Source: Prorocentrum cordatum
Lineage: Eukaryota; Sar; Dinophyceae; Prorocentrales; Prorocentraceae
Length of the DNA: 64,000 nt
Assembly: GCA_963575745.1 (NCBI GenBank)
Contig: CAUYUJ010003942.1
Coordinates: 1 to 64,000, forward strand
Direction: 5' to 3'
Positions within the stretch are counted from its first letter, which is position 1; each line of letters begins with the position of its first letter. Positions 9,871-20,764 of the stretch are shown here, piece after piece. A program made the position numbers and the translations under genes. Below the pieces are notes generated by a model. That model did no database searches and was not told where the DNA came from. It worked only from the letters and a program-made list of their open reading frames with translations.

Positions 9871-12800
9871 ATGGAGCCGAAGGGCCCCAAAACGTACCAG
9901 AAGTGCTGCTTGTTCGTCCCCGAACAGACACATATTCATGGCTATGAGCAGCGCGACAATCTTCTCTCGATTTTTGGCAATGGACAGAAGGCGATTGTTT
10001 CCACAGACTACTCGGGGATGGGCTGCGCGGAGATGGCGATCGAGCAGCTCTCGGAGCCGCTCTTGCAATAGTCTCCCCCGCCGCCGCCTCCTCTGCGCCA
10101 TTGCACTTAGACAGTTAGTTTGGCATGCACCCCTCAGGCACCTTAAGAAAACGGGCCACCTTTCATGGGCCCCTTAGGGTTTTTGCAGGTTTTTCGGGTT
10201 CTCCATGTCTCAGCCCCAGAAAAGGCAGCCCCAAAGATCGCCTAAGATCGCCCCAAGACGGCCACAAAGGCGCCCCAACGGGGCCCAAAAACGTCCAAGA
10301 GGGCCCCCAGATGGGCCCAAGATAGCAACGTGACAGTGCGCGCCCAGCATTTTCAAAGATGTTCAAAATGATTGGTGCGAGGCTTCTCTGGGGAGCTCTC
10401 AGCTCTCTATGGTGTCTCCCAGGGCTTGTGGATCGGCCCCAGATGCACCCCAAAGGGGCCGAAAACGGTCCAAGAGGGCCCCCAGACGGCCAAAGAGGGT
10501 CCCAAGACGGCCCAATGACCCAAGAGGGCACCCAGACGGCCCCAAGAGAGCCCCCAAGAGGACCCAAGATGACACCCCGATATTTGCACCCAAAAGGCCA
10601 TTTCGGGTGCCAACGTCGGGGGGGTTCTCTTGGGGCCCCCTCGGGGCGCTCTTGATTCCCTCTCGGGTCCTTCTGGGCGCCCTTGTGGAGCGCCGGGAGG
10701 AGGCCAGGACGGGGTGGGAGGGCCCCCGAGATGCCCGCGAAGCTCCCAGGCGGGCCAGAAAAGGCGGGCACGGTGGCACGGGGTCCAGGCTCTTGGGCGC
10801 AGGGATTGGGCCAGTCTAAAGACGGCCCAAGAGGGCCACACATTGATCCCCAAGAAGCCTCAGAGACGCTAAGGAACACCATGGTTCCCCACAGCGAGCG
10901 GCGACGCAACAAGATCTGAACGCCAAGCCTCCCCAGAGCGCGGTGACGTAAACAACTCTCAACGCCAAGACTCTCAGGAGCGAGCGGCAACGTAGAAGTC
11001 TTTGAGCGCCTGGGCTCCCAACAGAGAGCGGTGACGCAACAAGCTCTCGCCACCGAAGCTCTGGCCCCAAAACGGCTTCAGAGGGCCCCAATACGGCCCC
11101 GAGAGACCTTCAGATGGCCCCCAGACGGTTCAAGAGAGCCTCGAGACGGCTCTAGAGGCCTTGAAGAGTGCCTTCGCGAGGGCCTCAGGAGGCCACAAAC
11201 TTTGATTCACTTAGAGTTTTTGCAAGTTTCTCGGGTTCTCTCCTTTTCAGTCCCAGAAGGGCCCCACACGGCCCAGGGGGGGCCAAAGATCGCCCCAAGA
11301 CGGCCCCACAGGCGCCTTAAATAAAGGAACCCAGAACAATCTAAGAGGGCCCCCAGGCGGGCTCAAGACGGCCCTAGAGCCAGGAGGCCCCAAAGATAGT
11401 TCCAAGACGGCGCCAGAGGCCCGCCAAAGGGGCCAACAACGGTCCAAGAGGGCCCCCAGACGGCCCAAGAAGTGGCCCCAAGACGGCCCAAGAGGGCCCC
11501 CAGGCAGCGCCAAGAGAGCCCCGCGAGGGCCCCAAGAGGCTCCCAAGCAGGCGAGAAGAGGCGGCACGGGCTCTGGGCTGCTTGGGCGTCGGGATTGGGC
11601 TGGCCCGAAGACGGCCCAAGAGCCCCAAAACGGTCCGAAAGGGCCCCACATGTATTCCCAAGACCGCTTCGGAGGCCTCGAAAGAGTTCTAGGAGGGCCC
11701 CAGGAGAGCCGACATGGAGCCCCGAGCCAGCCCCCCGACAGAATCACACCAAGGCTCTTTGGTATGAGTCGTTCGGGGCTCGTTTCCGTGGCCCTCTCGG
11801 GTCTATTCGGAGTTGCACTCTGCGCCCTTGTTGGGGCCCGCTTGGGCCCATCCAAGACCGCTTCGGAGGCTTCAAGCGAGTTTTTGGATGGCACCATGAG
11901 GGCCCCAGAGGAGCCCCGAGCCAGCGCACCCGACAGAATCATACCACAGGCCTTTAGTATGATTTTGTCGGGGGGTTCTGAGGCCCTGTTGGATCTTTTC
12001 GGAGCTGCACTCCGTCCTTCTTGGAGCACTCTTGGGCCCCTCCAAGACCGCTTCGGAGGCATCGAGAGGGTTTTAGAGGGCCCCCCGACAGAATCATACC
12101 ACAGGCCTTTGGTATGATTTTGTCGGGGCTGCTTTCCGAGGCCCTGTGAGATCTTTTCGGATCTGCACTCCGCCCTTCTTGAAGCCCTCTTGGGCCCGTC
12201 CTCATCGCCTTCGTCGTCGTCGTCGTCTTCGTCGTCGTCGGCGTCGTCGTCGCCGCCCTGTCCGAATGGCCCTTCTTCGTAGAGGTGGGTTATCGAAGGC
12301 AGCTTTCCCCTAGATGCCCCCCCAAGAAGGCCTACAACACGGCGAACGAGAATCTAGTTCGTCGTTCTGGCCCCCAGAATGTTTAGCTCGTAGTTCACGA
12401 ACCCCCAGAATGGCCACGAAACGGCGAACTAGATTCTAGTTCGCCGCTTGTGGGCGAACTAGATTCTAGTTCGCCGTTATGTCGCCTCTCTTTTGGGGGC
12501 AACAGAACGACGAACTGGATTCTAGTTCGATTCTAGTTCGCCGTTGCACGTCATTCTGGAGACATTCGCAAGACGAACTAGATTCTAGTTCGCTGTTCTG
12601 CAGTCCCCTTGTGGGGCCATAACGAACGACGCGCTAGAAGATAGTTCGCCGTTATGTGGCCCTTCTGCGGGCGCCAGAACGGCGAACAGGAGTCTAGTCC
12701 TTCTGGGGGGCGCCAGGACCCCTCCTTGGTGTTGGTACCCACCCGCCCGTTCAATTTCGGCATGCCCCTCACATGGTTCGCGTGTCAAAAAAGCTCCACC

Positions 12801-14740
12801 GAGGGCTCCAGCACAGCACGGTTGCACGTCGCGCCTCCAAGGAGGCGATCATCGACGTCCTCCAGAACGGCGGCTCCGAGAGGCAGGCCTCTGACTTTGT
12901 GAGCATCTTTCGCGCCTGCGATAGCGAGCCGACTTGCCAGGATGTTCTAAGCAGCCACAACAACAAGCCGCAACATCTCTCCGTTGACATCCTGAACCGG
13001 GCCACGACCAAGACCATGAGGAGCCTCGAGGAACTCTTGGAGCGCTACATCGGGCAGGCCAACCGCATGAACGACGACGATAAGGACGGCTCGAGAACCT
13101 TGGGCAGGGACTTCTTGAAGAAAGCTTTCGCAACCGTTTCGAGAAAAGGACCCTCGGCTACCGTAGCCTTCGGCGCCCCCGCCTGCCCCCATTCCAAAGA
13201 GGCCCGTGGGCATGAGATGCCATGTGGCCAATCTCGTGGGGCATCCAAATTCGTGGGTTCGTCTTCTGTTTTCTGGGGGGGGGGCCCTAGAGTGGCCCAA
13301 GAAGCCTCATTCCACCTTCTGGTTGGCATACTAGATCTCTGTATGTATGTCTACAAACTTGTATACATACATATACGGATGGGTATACACATGTAAATAT
13401 GACCATGTACTATAAATAAATGTGTATATATATATAAATGCATACATTGATGTATACATACATGTAACTATGACTATATGTATACTTCCCAATCTGTATG
13501 TACATGCATCTATATATAGTGTATATATACATATGCGATATGCGGGTGGCCGTCATGGGCCTTTCTGCACTGTCTCGGGCCCTCTCGGGGCCCGCTTGCC
13601 TTCTCGCTCTCTCATGGGCCAGGTGCCTTCCTACGATGGGCCGCGGAGTTCAATGGCGCGGTGTATTGCCGTTGCCATGATTGCGAGTGCCCCGTGCATC
13701 CGTCGGCTGAGCAGCGTGAGAACGCTCTCTATGTATGTATCGGCGGCAACGTGTGCACCCCTTGGAGCCGCATGGGCGGTCAAAGAGGATGGTTGCATGA
13801 ATGCAGCCTGTCTTTCGTGGTCTGGGTCGCTGACATGATGGAGAATGGCAAGCCAGACGCTATCATCCAGGAGTGCACCGTCGACTTCGACGCCGAGCCC
13901 TTCGCGTGCATCCTCGAGAAGAACGGCTACGCAGTTCAGTTTTGCAGTTTCTGCCCGACAGACTTTGGGATTCCATCCCGAAGGCCCCGGCACTATCTGC
14001 TGGCGCGCAAGATCAGCACGCTGGAGATCAAGCTCGATTTCGACATCCCCACGATGACGAAGATGTTCTTCCATGAGTTGGAGACGGATGGCCGCATCTA
14101 CTTCCGCATGCCCAGGAAGGACGTGTTCTCAGAGCTCAACCAGCTCGCGGAGGCCAAGCACCTTCCGAAGATCGACGAGGCGAGCGGCATGAGTTGGGAC
14201 TGCAGGGAGTTGGTGACCGCTTGCCAGCGCGAACGGTTGGCGGGCTACGAGAAGATGGCCCGCGAGGAGGGCCAGACTTTCATGTGCGTGCAGCTGGGTC
14301 AGAACCCTGGCTTCTGGAAGAAAGCCGATGCGACCTGCCCTACCCTGATGCGGAACTCGACGATCTACGGGCTCCACTTGACAGAGAGAGGCGAGGAGCC
14401 AAAGGTCGACCGCATCTTGTTGACTTATGAACACTTGGGGTGTCTCGGCATCCCAGTGCTCCTGCCCGAGGACCACCCGTTGCACGAGAAGGTCCCCGAC
14501 AAGCTCCGCTACTGGTCCAACATGAGGAAGCTTGAGTTGCGCCACCTGACTGGCAACGGCATGCATCTCGCGCAGATCGGCTCAGTGCTGATCGTACTTT
14601 TCATGGGGTCCTATAAGAAGGATCCGCCGACCACCGAGTGCGTCTTCAAGCGGCCAGCTGGCCGCAATGTCGGGAAGCGCCCAGCAGCGCAGACCCCCCA
14701 GAGCAGGCGCGCGAGCAAGAAGCCCAGCAGGCCGTCGTAA
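9871..14740 (+). CDS. DNA (cytosine-5) methyltransferase-like protein, three exons
   Basis: Exon 1 (9871 to about 10070) has VSTDYSGMGCAEMAIEQL, matching motif I (AdoMet site). Exon 2 (about 12717-13230) has FRACDSEPTCQDVLSSH and LSVDIL, matching motifs II-III. Exon 3 (13623-14740, acceptor CAG|GT) has GGNVCTPWSRMG (motif IV, presumed catalytic Cys codon 13754-13756), IIQEC (motif VI Glu), TDFGIPSRRPRHYLLAR (motif VIII), a variable region, RILLTYEHLGCLGIP (motif IX) and TGNGMHLAQIGSVL (motif X). Motif order and spacing fit the C5-MTase fold. The usual Pro-Cys of motif IV is Val-Cys, and motif VI lacks the following Asn-Val. The basic Lys/Arg-rich tail suggests a nuclear protein. Dinoflagellates are known to carry divergent and transposon-borne C5-MTases, but no reverse transcriptase is seen nearby. 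The exon 1/2 and 2/3 donor positions are uncertain. Confidence 0.8.
10215..11480 (-). repeat. Degenerate CCCAAGACGGCCCC repeat tract
   Basis: In the first methyltransferase intron. Dozens of CAAGANGGCCCC motifs, the reverse complement of the CTTGGGGC motif that fills DR1, without DR1's unique ends. Similar motifs recur at 58440-58580. Confidence 0.75.
10880..11055 (+). repeat. About 44-bp tandem repeat
   Basis: Four degenerate units with AGCGAGCGGCGACGCAACAA followed by CTCAACGCCAAG-like sequence. Similar GACGCGA-type units occur at 58600-58930. Confidence 0.65.
11655..12185 (+). repeat. About 190-bp tandem repeat carrying hairpins
   Basis: CCAAGACCGCTTCGGAGGC recurs with its AGACCG at 11661, 11855 and 12045. 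Each unit contains an inverted repeat. The best is 12083-12100 with 12111-12128 (18-bp arms, one mismatch, 10-base loop). The others are at 11733-11778 (four mismatches) and 11928-11973. Confidence 0.85.
12205..12262 (+). repeat. GTC trinucleotide microsatellite
   Basis: GTCGTCGTC runs with TTC and GGC interruptions, inside the first methyltransferase intron. Confidence 0.85.
12330..12700. repeat. Tandem palindrome array (CGAACTAGATTCTAGTTCG)
   Basis: At least six copies, perfect or decayed, of a 19-base palindrome with 9-bp arms around a central base. The copies near 12425-12470 extend to CGGCGAACTAGA / TCTAGTTCGCCG. Spacing is 25-60 bases. Lies just upstream of methyltransferase exon 2. 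Confidence 0.88.
13335..13545. repeat. AT-rich ATAC/ATGT microsatellite
   Basis: Dense TATACATACATGTA-type sequence in the second methyltransferase intron, in sharp contrast with the GC-rich exons on either side. Confidence 0.8.
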
Positions 14741-15775
14741 ATATTTGAAAGCTTGCCGGTTTCGATTCATTGCGCTTGCTTGGCCACCAAGGGCCCATAG
14801 GCGCACGTAGGGCGAGTGCACGGAGATGGAGGAGGAGGAGGAAGAGGAGGAGAGAGTTGGAGTAGGAGTTGGAGTTGGAGGAGGAGGAAGGGGGCGATGA
14901 TGCCCGCCACATTTCCAACGTTGACGGCCGCGCTCGTCGTGACAGAAGACACGCACTAGTGGGTCGCACTACCTGCCCCTCACGCCCCCTCCTCAAATTT
15001 AACATCTTTCAACCTTCTTTCTTCGAAGCGTTCGCGTCCGCCTCGTCATCTTCCATCTGCCTTATGCTTTTCTTCTTTCCCTGCCACCCCCCCTGGCCTA
15101 ATAAAACGCCACTCCCGACCCCGCCAAACCCAGTTGGTAATCCCAGTAGTCTCGCAATACTAGCGACACACTGACGATCTCTCTCACAATATTCGATCCC
15201 TTCAACTAGCCCACACTCTATATAGTCCCCCAGGCGCAACTCTAAAACGCTCTAGTATATTTGCACGGACTCACCACCCTCATCTTATCAAACACAGCCA
15301 TTCCACTTTCTACAAACTAACATAACACCTAATACTCATCTCAGAATGAAACACAACAATAAAAATGCGCGAGCGTCCATTAATCATCAATCAACACACA
15401 GCCACCAACCCAGATATTCCCGACGGTGCGAAGCCTGTGACGCAACTTATGGCGCAATCTCCGCATGGCGCGAGAACATATGGCGCAACCAATGGCGCAG
15501 CACGTGGCACCATTGACTGGCTGACTGACTGCGCTGCGACTGAAACAGCTTCTGAAACGGCCGCGACGCGGCCCGCCAAGGCGGCCCTTCGCACATCTGA
15601 GCCCCAGAAGTCTTCGAACATATGGGAAACGAGGTGACATGCAAATCTGCCGCTCAGCTCTGCGTCTAGCATTGCTGCTATTGTACCATTGCAGTTTCAG
15701 GGCTTCCACGCTTTCTGGCCACGCTACCTCTCATCTTGACTCTGGCCCACTGCGACTACCTGCTGATCGGATGCC
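14741..15775. other. Intergenic region
   Basis: Contains a GGAGGA/GTTGGA microsatellite (14825-14890), an AT-richer stretch (15100-15400) and GGCGCAAC motifs (15440-15520). No gene recognised. Confidence 0.5.
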
Positions 15776-16267
15776 ATGTCGAGGATGATGCTGGAAAAGG
15801 ACGGCGGCAGTGATTCCGAGGACAGCGGCGCAGGCTTCAGCACGTTGCGGACCAACCAGATCCCATCCAAGCGCGGCAAGTCCGAGGGCAGGGAGAGCCG
15901 GAGGAGCCGGGGAAGGCACGCAAAGGATAAGAAGAGAGATCGAAAAGACAAGAAAGGCAAAGACATTCCCGAAGATAAGAAACGCAAGGTTGCCGAACAA
16001 ATGCAAGACCGACGTGAGAAAGCAAAAGCTAAGGCTCAAGAGGGCGAGATCAGAATCTGCAGGGGCATGGGCTGCAAGTACCGCGCAGACGAGACAGGCT
16101 GCAACCTCTCCTACTGTCCGAAGTGCAAGCGCATGACGGACCGCCTGGCGAACTTGGCGAAGAATGATTCGGTTGACCCGGTGAAGTCGATGAAGAAGTT
16201 GTCCGACATTCGCTCCGACCCGAAGAAGCTGAAGGGCGCCCTCAAGAGGTTCCAGGAGCTTCGATAG
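15776..16267 (+). CDS. Lys-rich small protein with five-cysteine knuckle
   Basis: A complete 163-residue frame from an ATG at 15776 to TAG. The N-terminal third is acidic/Ser-rich, residues 30-90 are very Lys/Arg-rich (KDKKRDRKDKKGKD, EDKKRKVAEQ), and residues 95-117 hold C-x4-C-x8-C-x4-C-x2-C, a possible zinc knuckle. The C-terminal end is a basic helix (DPKKLKGALKRFQEL). The composition suggests a nucleic-acid-binding, probably nuclear or nucleolar, protein. Family not recognised. DR1 copy 2 begins only 35 bases after the stop. Confidence 0.65.
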   Translation: MSRMMLEKDGGSDSEDSGAGFSTLRTNQIPSKRGKSEGRESRRSRGRHAKDKKRDRKDKKGKDIPEDKKRKVAEQMQDRREKAKAKAQEGEIRICRGMGCKYRADETGCNLSYCPKCKRMTDRLANLAKNDSVDPVKSMKKLSDIRSDPKKLKGALKRFQELR

Positions 16268-16302
16268 CAAATCATGGGGGCCTGGTATACCCTTTCAATT
16301 CT

Positions 16303-17550
16303 TGACGCTTCGCGTGCCCACGCCAGCCCATCCAGAAACGATCAGCAAGGGAATCAGTGAATCAGGGGCGGCAGGACGCATGCAGTCGCGCAGCCGTCTT
16401 CGGGAAAACAAGGATCACGCATAGCTTCCCGCATTGCAGTTTGAGATGGAAATCAGTGCAAGCTACGATGGTGCTTCGATGAGGGGTGAGGGCCTCGGGG
16501 TGTTTCGATGACTGGTAATGGTTGTTGCGCTGGTTTGTATCTTAGATCCGAATGCGTTCCGAAACTTGGAGGCATCTTGGGGCTCTCTTGGGATTCTCTT
16601 GGGCCCCTTTTGGGACCTCCTGGGGCTCTCCCTCGGGGCTTCCTTGAGGTCCTCTTAGGGCCTTATTGGGGCTCTTTTGGGGCGTCTTGGGGCCCTACTG
16701 GGGCTCTGTGGGGGGGTCTGGGGGCCTTCTTGGGGCTCTCTGGGATGCCTGAGTAGCCTCTTGGGGCCGTCTTGGACCCTTTCGCTGAAAAAGAGGGGGG
16801 CCTTTCATTCGGACCCCCCCCCCCATCAGAGACTCATAAGTGCCCTCCTGGGGCCCTCTTGGTCCGCTCTTGGAGTGCTCTTGGGCGCTCTTGGGGCCGT
16901 CTTGGGGCCCTTTTGGACCCCTCTTGGGAGGCTATATTGGAACGTCTTGCGGCCATCTCGGGGCCTCGAGAGCACGTCGGAGGCGAAACAGCGAGAACGC
17001 AAACAACACATTGCTTTTTTTTCTTAGGTGTTTGAGAGATTTTGGCCTCTTTGGGGGGTCCTCGGAGGCCTCGGGCAATACTTCAAATCGTCTTGGGGAT
17101 GGGCGTGGGGGTGGGGGGAGGGGAGGAATGGGTGGGGCGGGTGGGTTCGGGGGGGGTGGGGGGGGTGGGGGGGTGGGGGTGGGGGGGGGTGGTGGGTTGG
17201 GGCCGTACTTGAGGCCTCTTTGGTGAAGGTGCGTCGGAAGCTAATCGGAGGCCTCGGGCAATACTTCAAATCGTCTTGGGGCCGTCTTGAGGCCTCTTGG
17301 AGGTGCGTCGGAAGCTATCTTGACCCATCTACCGTTATCTTGGGCCCTTTTGGAGGCCATCTTGCGCTCTCTGAGGCCCTCTTGGAGCCATCTTGGGCCA
17401 TCTTGGACGCTGCGCGCGTCGCGTGTCGGGCCCCCACCCCGTCCAAACGCATGGGGGGGAGGTAAACCCCCCAAGCAGGGAAAGGAAGGAGGTTGGAAAA
17501 GGAAACTCCACGCCCTAGACCACCTGCGACCAGAAGGCTGGTGGGATTCC
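16303..17550 (+). repeat. Dispersed repeat DR1, copy 2
   Basis: Same block order as copy 1 (GACGCTTCGCGT start, GATCACGCATAGCTTCCCGC, CTTGGGGC tract, GTCCAAACGCATGGGGGG, CCAGAAGGCTGGTGGGAT end). Longer than copy 1 because of a G-rich expansion at 17100-17200 and an internal duplication of the GGCCTCGGGCAATACTTC block (17067 and 17251). Confidence 0.87.
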
Positions 17551-17554
17551 GTCT

Positions 17555-17660
17555 TTAGCGTCGGTTAGCGTCGATTGCCGTCTGGGGGTCGATGAGATGG
17601 CGCCGATCTAGCGTCGGTTCGCGTCGATGTGGCGTCGGTTAGCGTCCACCAGCGTCGATT
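17555..17660 (+). repeat. GCGTCGGTTAGCGTCGATT short tandem repeats
   Basis: Four or five degenerate copies directly upstream of the start of the large unknown gene. They could be 5' untranslated sequence or a short satellite. Confidence 0.65.
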
Positions 17661-17676
17661 CGCAAGAGCCGACAAG

Positions 17677-20460
17677 ATGGCATGGGGAATGGGGGCCCCC
17701 ATGAGTTGCCGGGCCGCCGAAAAGGAGCTGTGCCCCGAGCAGAGTGATGGCTCCAGAAGGGGTCCGAAATCGGCGAGGACACCGAGCTTGGCGGCCATTC
17801 TGGAGTACGAGGACAACAAGAGCGGCGTGGAGTCCAACATTCAGGGCAAGATGATGTGGGAGGAGGAGTTCTATGATCACGCGAAGACCGCTGCCGGCGG
17901 AAAGATGTCGCCAAAGCAAGCTCAGGCCCAGTGGCTCGATTGGAGTAACAAGTACGAGAACAACCCAGACGACATCATTTGGGACAAGGATGGGCCCGAA
18001 CACTCCCCCTTGCAGTTCTGGGTCAAGGTCGGGAAGTTCGTGAACTTGACTAATAAGCACGAGGTGGGCAGGAGGATGGAGAAGACGCTGGTGACGAACA
18101 AGAAGGCAACCCAGGACGACGTTGCCAAGATGAAGAAGATAGCCAGGAATGGTCCAGACGAGCTGGAGGGCATGGGGGTGGACGGCATGATGGCCAAGTT
18201 GCTCGTGAAGAACACTGGCTCTAGCGGCTCGTCCAGCGCTTTCGCGCCGGGGAAGATGGGGATCGGCGCGACCAAGTTCGGTGGCATTTTCGTGGACAGC
18301 GACAACGAGACGCCGAGGAAGGGAAAGACAGACAGAGGTTTCAAGTCAGACAGCGACTCCTCCGACTCGGGCTCGGACGATGGAGACGACGACGACGGCC
18401 GCGACGATGATCCGAAGCCGGAGGCCAAGGTTGCGTGGTTTGACAGGGACCGAGCTCTCAATACAGCCAAGCGTGCAGGCGAACAGATCGTGGACAAGTT
18501 GGTGGAGGGCTTGACAGGCGCGCAGAAGGAACTTGAGGAGGCCCTTGGCGAAGCACAAAGCCGCGGGGACGTGCCAGCGAACGTTGGCGAGATCACGATC
18601 GGCAAGGTTCGCTTGCAGACGCTGCTGCTGGTCTTGGACAGCAACTCCGAAGCATTGAGGGCGCACATCAGATCTTTCACCGACGGCGGCCGCGCGATGG
18701 GGTCGAGCACGCTGGCCGTGGGGAAGGCCCCGCCGTGCGCGATGTACGAGAGTCTGCGGACCATCAGCGACTTGAAGGATCACTTGGAGAGCGCCGAGGC
18801 GTGCAACACGAAGGACGACTTCGCTAAGAACAGGGGGGACTTCAGCACGATGAAGACACCGATTCAGAAGCTCACTCAAGCGGCCAGGGCAGCATCGAAA
18901 GATTTGCAGACCTTGGTGGCCGCCAAGAAACGGAAATGCGAGCAGGGCCGGGCGGATGCTGCGGCGGTTGGAGAGCGCAAGTTGTTGGAGAGCTCAAAGA
19001 AGGCCAGGAGAGGCGGCAAGGAGCCATATGTGTTCGACCAGGGCGCGTCGGACATGAGGGACATGCCAATCGTGAACCCTTCGGCGGCGCCCGTGCAGGA
19101 TTACTGGAAGACGCCCTTCGTCATCAGCAGGGAGCGCACGGACATCGGCAACTTCCTCAAAGACGGCTCCGAGCTCAAAAATTACATGGACGACCTTGTT
19201 GGAAGCATGGTCCGCGAGAGCAAGAAGAGACCCTTGGAGATGGACCGTGGCCAGATGAAGCTTCCCGACGCGCTTCGCCAAGTGGTGGACGACTACTTCG
19301 CTGGCTTGTTGCCGAAAGACATCGGTGACGTCACGACTGACCTGATCAAGAATGCCGAGCTCTCGAAGGACAGCAACATGTATTCCTTGGGCTTCGGCAT
19401 GATGCCCAACATTCCTTTCAGCCAGGCTCGACGAGGTGGACGGAGGAAAGGATGGAGGAGAGGAAGAGGAGGAAGACGGAGGGAAAGGAGGAGGAGGAGG
19501 AGGAGTAGGAGGAGAAGGGAGAGGCGGGGGAGGAGGGACAGGAGGAAGAGGGGGAGGAGGAGGAGCAGGAGGAGGAGGTGCAGGGATGTTTCCCTTGTTA
19601 TCCCGCAGGCCGAGAAGTACCATCTGGGCTCCATGAGGCTGACCTGCCATGGCGTGCGCCAGGTGTCGGTGGCCACCGAGCGGGACTTGTATAAGTTCAT
19701 GTGCGCTCAAGCTCCCGGCAGCAACCCCACTTTCTCGCAGGTATGGCAGTACTGGAAGACAATCGACGCCGCCAGCCTGAAGAACTTCCTGGCCTCGTTC
19801 CCTGCTTGGGCGGCCACCGTCGGCGAGGGCGACGTGCTGGTGTTGCCGCCGGCCTTCGTCGTGGCAGAGAAGGCCGTGGGTGGAGTGGTGTGCGGCTTGC
19901 GCCGCGTGTTCGTTTGCTCGGGCCCCCACGTCGACGCCCGCGACAGCGTGGTGCAGGTGCTCTCCGAGGTATCCGATGAGTTGAGCAAGACCGCCACGTC
20001 GTCCAACGAGAAGACGAAGAACGCGATCCAGGTGGTGATCTCCATCCTGAATGCCACGAAGCTTCCGCCGGCGCCGGTCAGTGGCTTGGCCACGCCTGAG
20101 GCGCCGCCGCTGCCGGCGGCCGGCACGACCCTGCTGGCGTCGCCGATTCCCATCAGTCCGATGCCGATCCCTGCTTCGCTGGATGACGCGGAGGACGAGA
20201 AGAAGAGCCAGGACGAGGAGATCAAGAAGATCGACGACTCGACGGAGGCTGAGGTTGCGATGGCCAAGAAGGACCAGGACGTTCCGAAGTGCGAGGAGGG
20301 CCAGAAGAGCCGGGGCGCGACGGAGGCCGAGGTTGCGATGGCTGGCGAGAAGGACCAGGACGTTCCGAAGTGCCAGCTGAGCCAGAAGAGCCCGGGCGCG
20401 ACGGAGGCCGACGACGAGGCGATGGTCGGGGTCACCAGCCAGGAGATCAAGATGGGCTAG
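17677..20460 (+). CDS. Large unknown nuclear-type protein, about 870 residues, with GC-AG intron
   Basis: First ATG in frame is 17677 (alternatives 17692 and 17701), stop TAG at 20458. Residues about 30-180 are well-mixed, foldable sequence (WEEEFYDHAKTA, QAQWLDWSNKYENN). An acidic Ser/Asp block lies at about 225-246. Basic NLS-like patches AAKKRKC (about 416) and SKKARRGGK (about 441) follow. 19426-19608 translates as an Arg/Gly-only stretch and is almost certainly a 183-bp in-frame intron (CAG|GC...CAG|GC); removing it joins SQ to AEKYHLG. The tail has two 26-27-residue repeats (EAEVAMA...DQDVPKC) plus a partial. No known family recognised. The neighbouring genes on this strand suggest membership of a unidirectional cluster. 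Confidence 0.72.
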   Translation: MAWGMGAPMSCRAAEKELCPEQSDGSRRGPKSARTPSLAAILEYEDNKSGVESNIQGKMMWEEEFYDHAKTAAGGKMSPKQAQAQWLDWSNKYENNPDDIIWDKDGPEHSPLQFWVKVGKFVNLTNKHEVGRRMEKTLVTNKKATQDDVAKMKKIARNGPDELEGMGVDGMMAKLLVKNTGSSGSSSAFAPGKMGIGATKFGGIFVDSDNETPRKGKTDRGFKSDSDSSDSGSDDGDDDDGRDDDPKPEAKVAWFDRDRALNTAKRAGEQIVDKLVEGLTGAQKELEEALGEAQSRGDVPANVGEITIGKVRLQTLLLVLDSNSEALRAHIRSFTDGGRAMGSSTLAVGKAPPCAMYESLRTISDLKDHLESAEACNTKDDFAKNRGDFSTMKTPIQKLTQAARAASKDLQTLVAAKKRKCEQGRADAAAVGERKLLESSKKARRGGKEPYVFDQGASDMRDMPIVNPSAAPVQDYWKTPFVISRERTDIGNFLKDGSELKNYMDDLVGSMVRESKKRPLEMDRGQMKLPDALRQVVDDYFAGLLPKDIGDVTTDLIKNAELSKDSNMYSLGFGMMPNIPFSQARRGGRRKGWRRGRGGRRRERRRRRRSRRRRERRGRRDRRKRGRRRSRRRRCRDVSLVIPQAEKYHLGSMRLTCHGVRQVSVATERDLYKFMCAQAPGSNPTFSQVWQYWKTIDAASLKNFLASFPAWAATVGEGDVLVLPPAFVVAEKAVGGVVCGLRRVFVCSGPHVDARDSVVQVLSEVSDELSKTATSSNEKTKNAIQVVISILNATKLPPAPVSGLATPEAPPLPAAGTTLLASPIPISPMPIPASLDDAEDEKKSQDEEIKKIDDSTEAEVAMAKKDQDVPKCEEGQKSRGATEAEVAMAGEKDQDVPKCQLSQKSPGATEADDEAMVGVTSQEIKMG
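19426..19608 (+). other. Predicted 183-bp GC-AG intron with flanking CAGGC repeat
   Basis: Purine-rich GGAGGA sequence, length divisible by three, no stop codon. The same five bases CAGGC occur at both junctions, as in introner-like introns of dinoflagellates. A GT donor at 19436 (GAG|GTGG) is an alternative. Confidence 0.65.
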
Positions 20461-20764
20461 AGTCATGATGATCATGATGGTGGGCGTGGCGGGCGGCGAC
20501 GTGGCCGCCGGCCGTGGCGCCGCAGAGGCGTGGAGGCCCGGGCCAGCGTAGTGGGAGACGCCCTCGGCGCTCGGCCGTGGGCGCTCGCTGGGCGCCAGGC
20601 CAGCGGCAGCGGCTCCGAGCGCGCCGCCACGCCTCGGCGCTCAGAGAGTCTTTCGACTCTGATGTGAATGTGACTGGCCGGCGAACGGCTGGCAGCAGAT
20701 GAGGTTGGAAACGCATATAGCGTCATCGTACTTCGTACAGTAGGATCATGTCGCATTGATTCGG

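Noticed and set aside
18994-20475. Minus-strand frame of 493 codons
   Set aside because: Opposite strand of the large unknown gene; its composition (His/Ala/Arg/Leu) is that of a GC-rich shadow.
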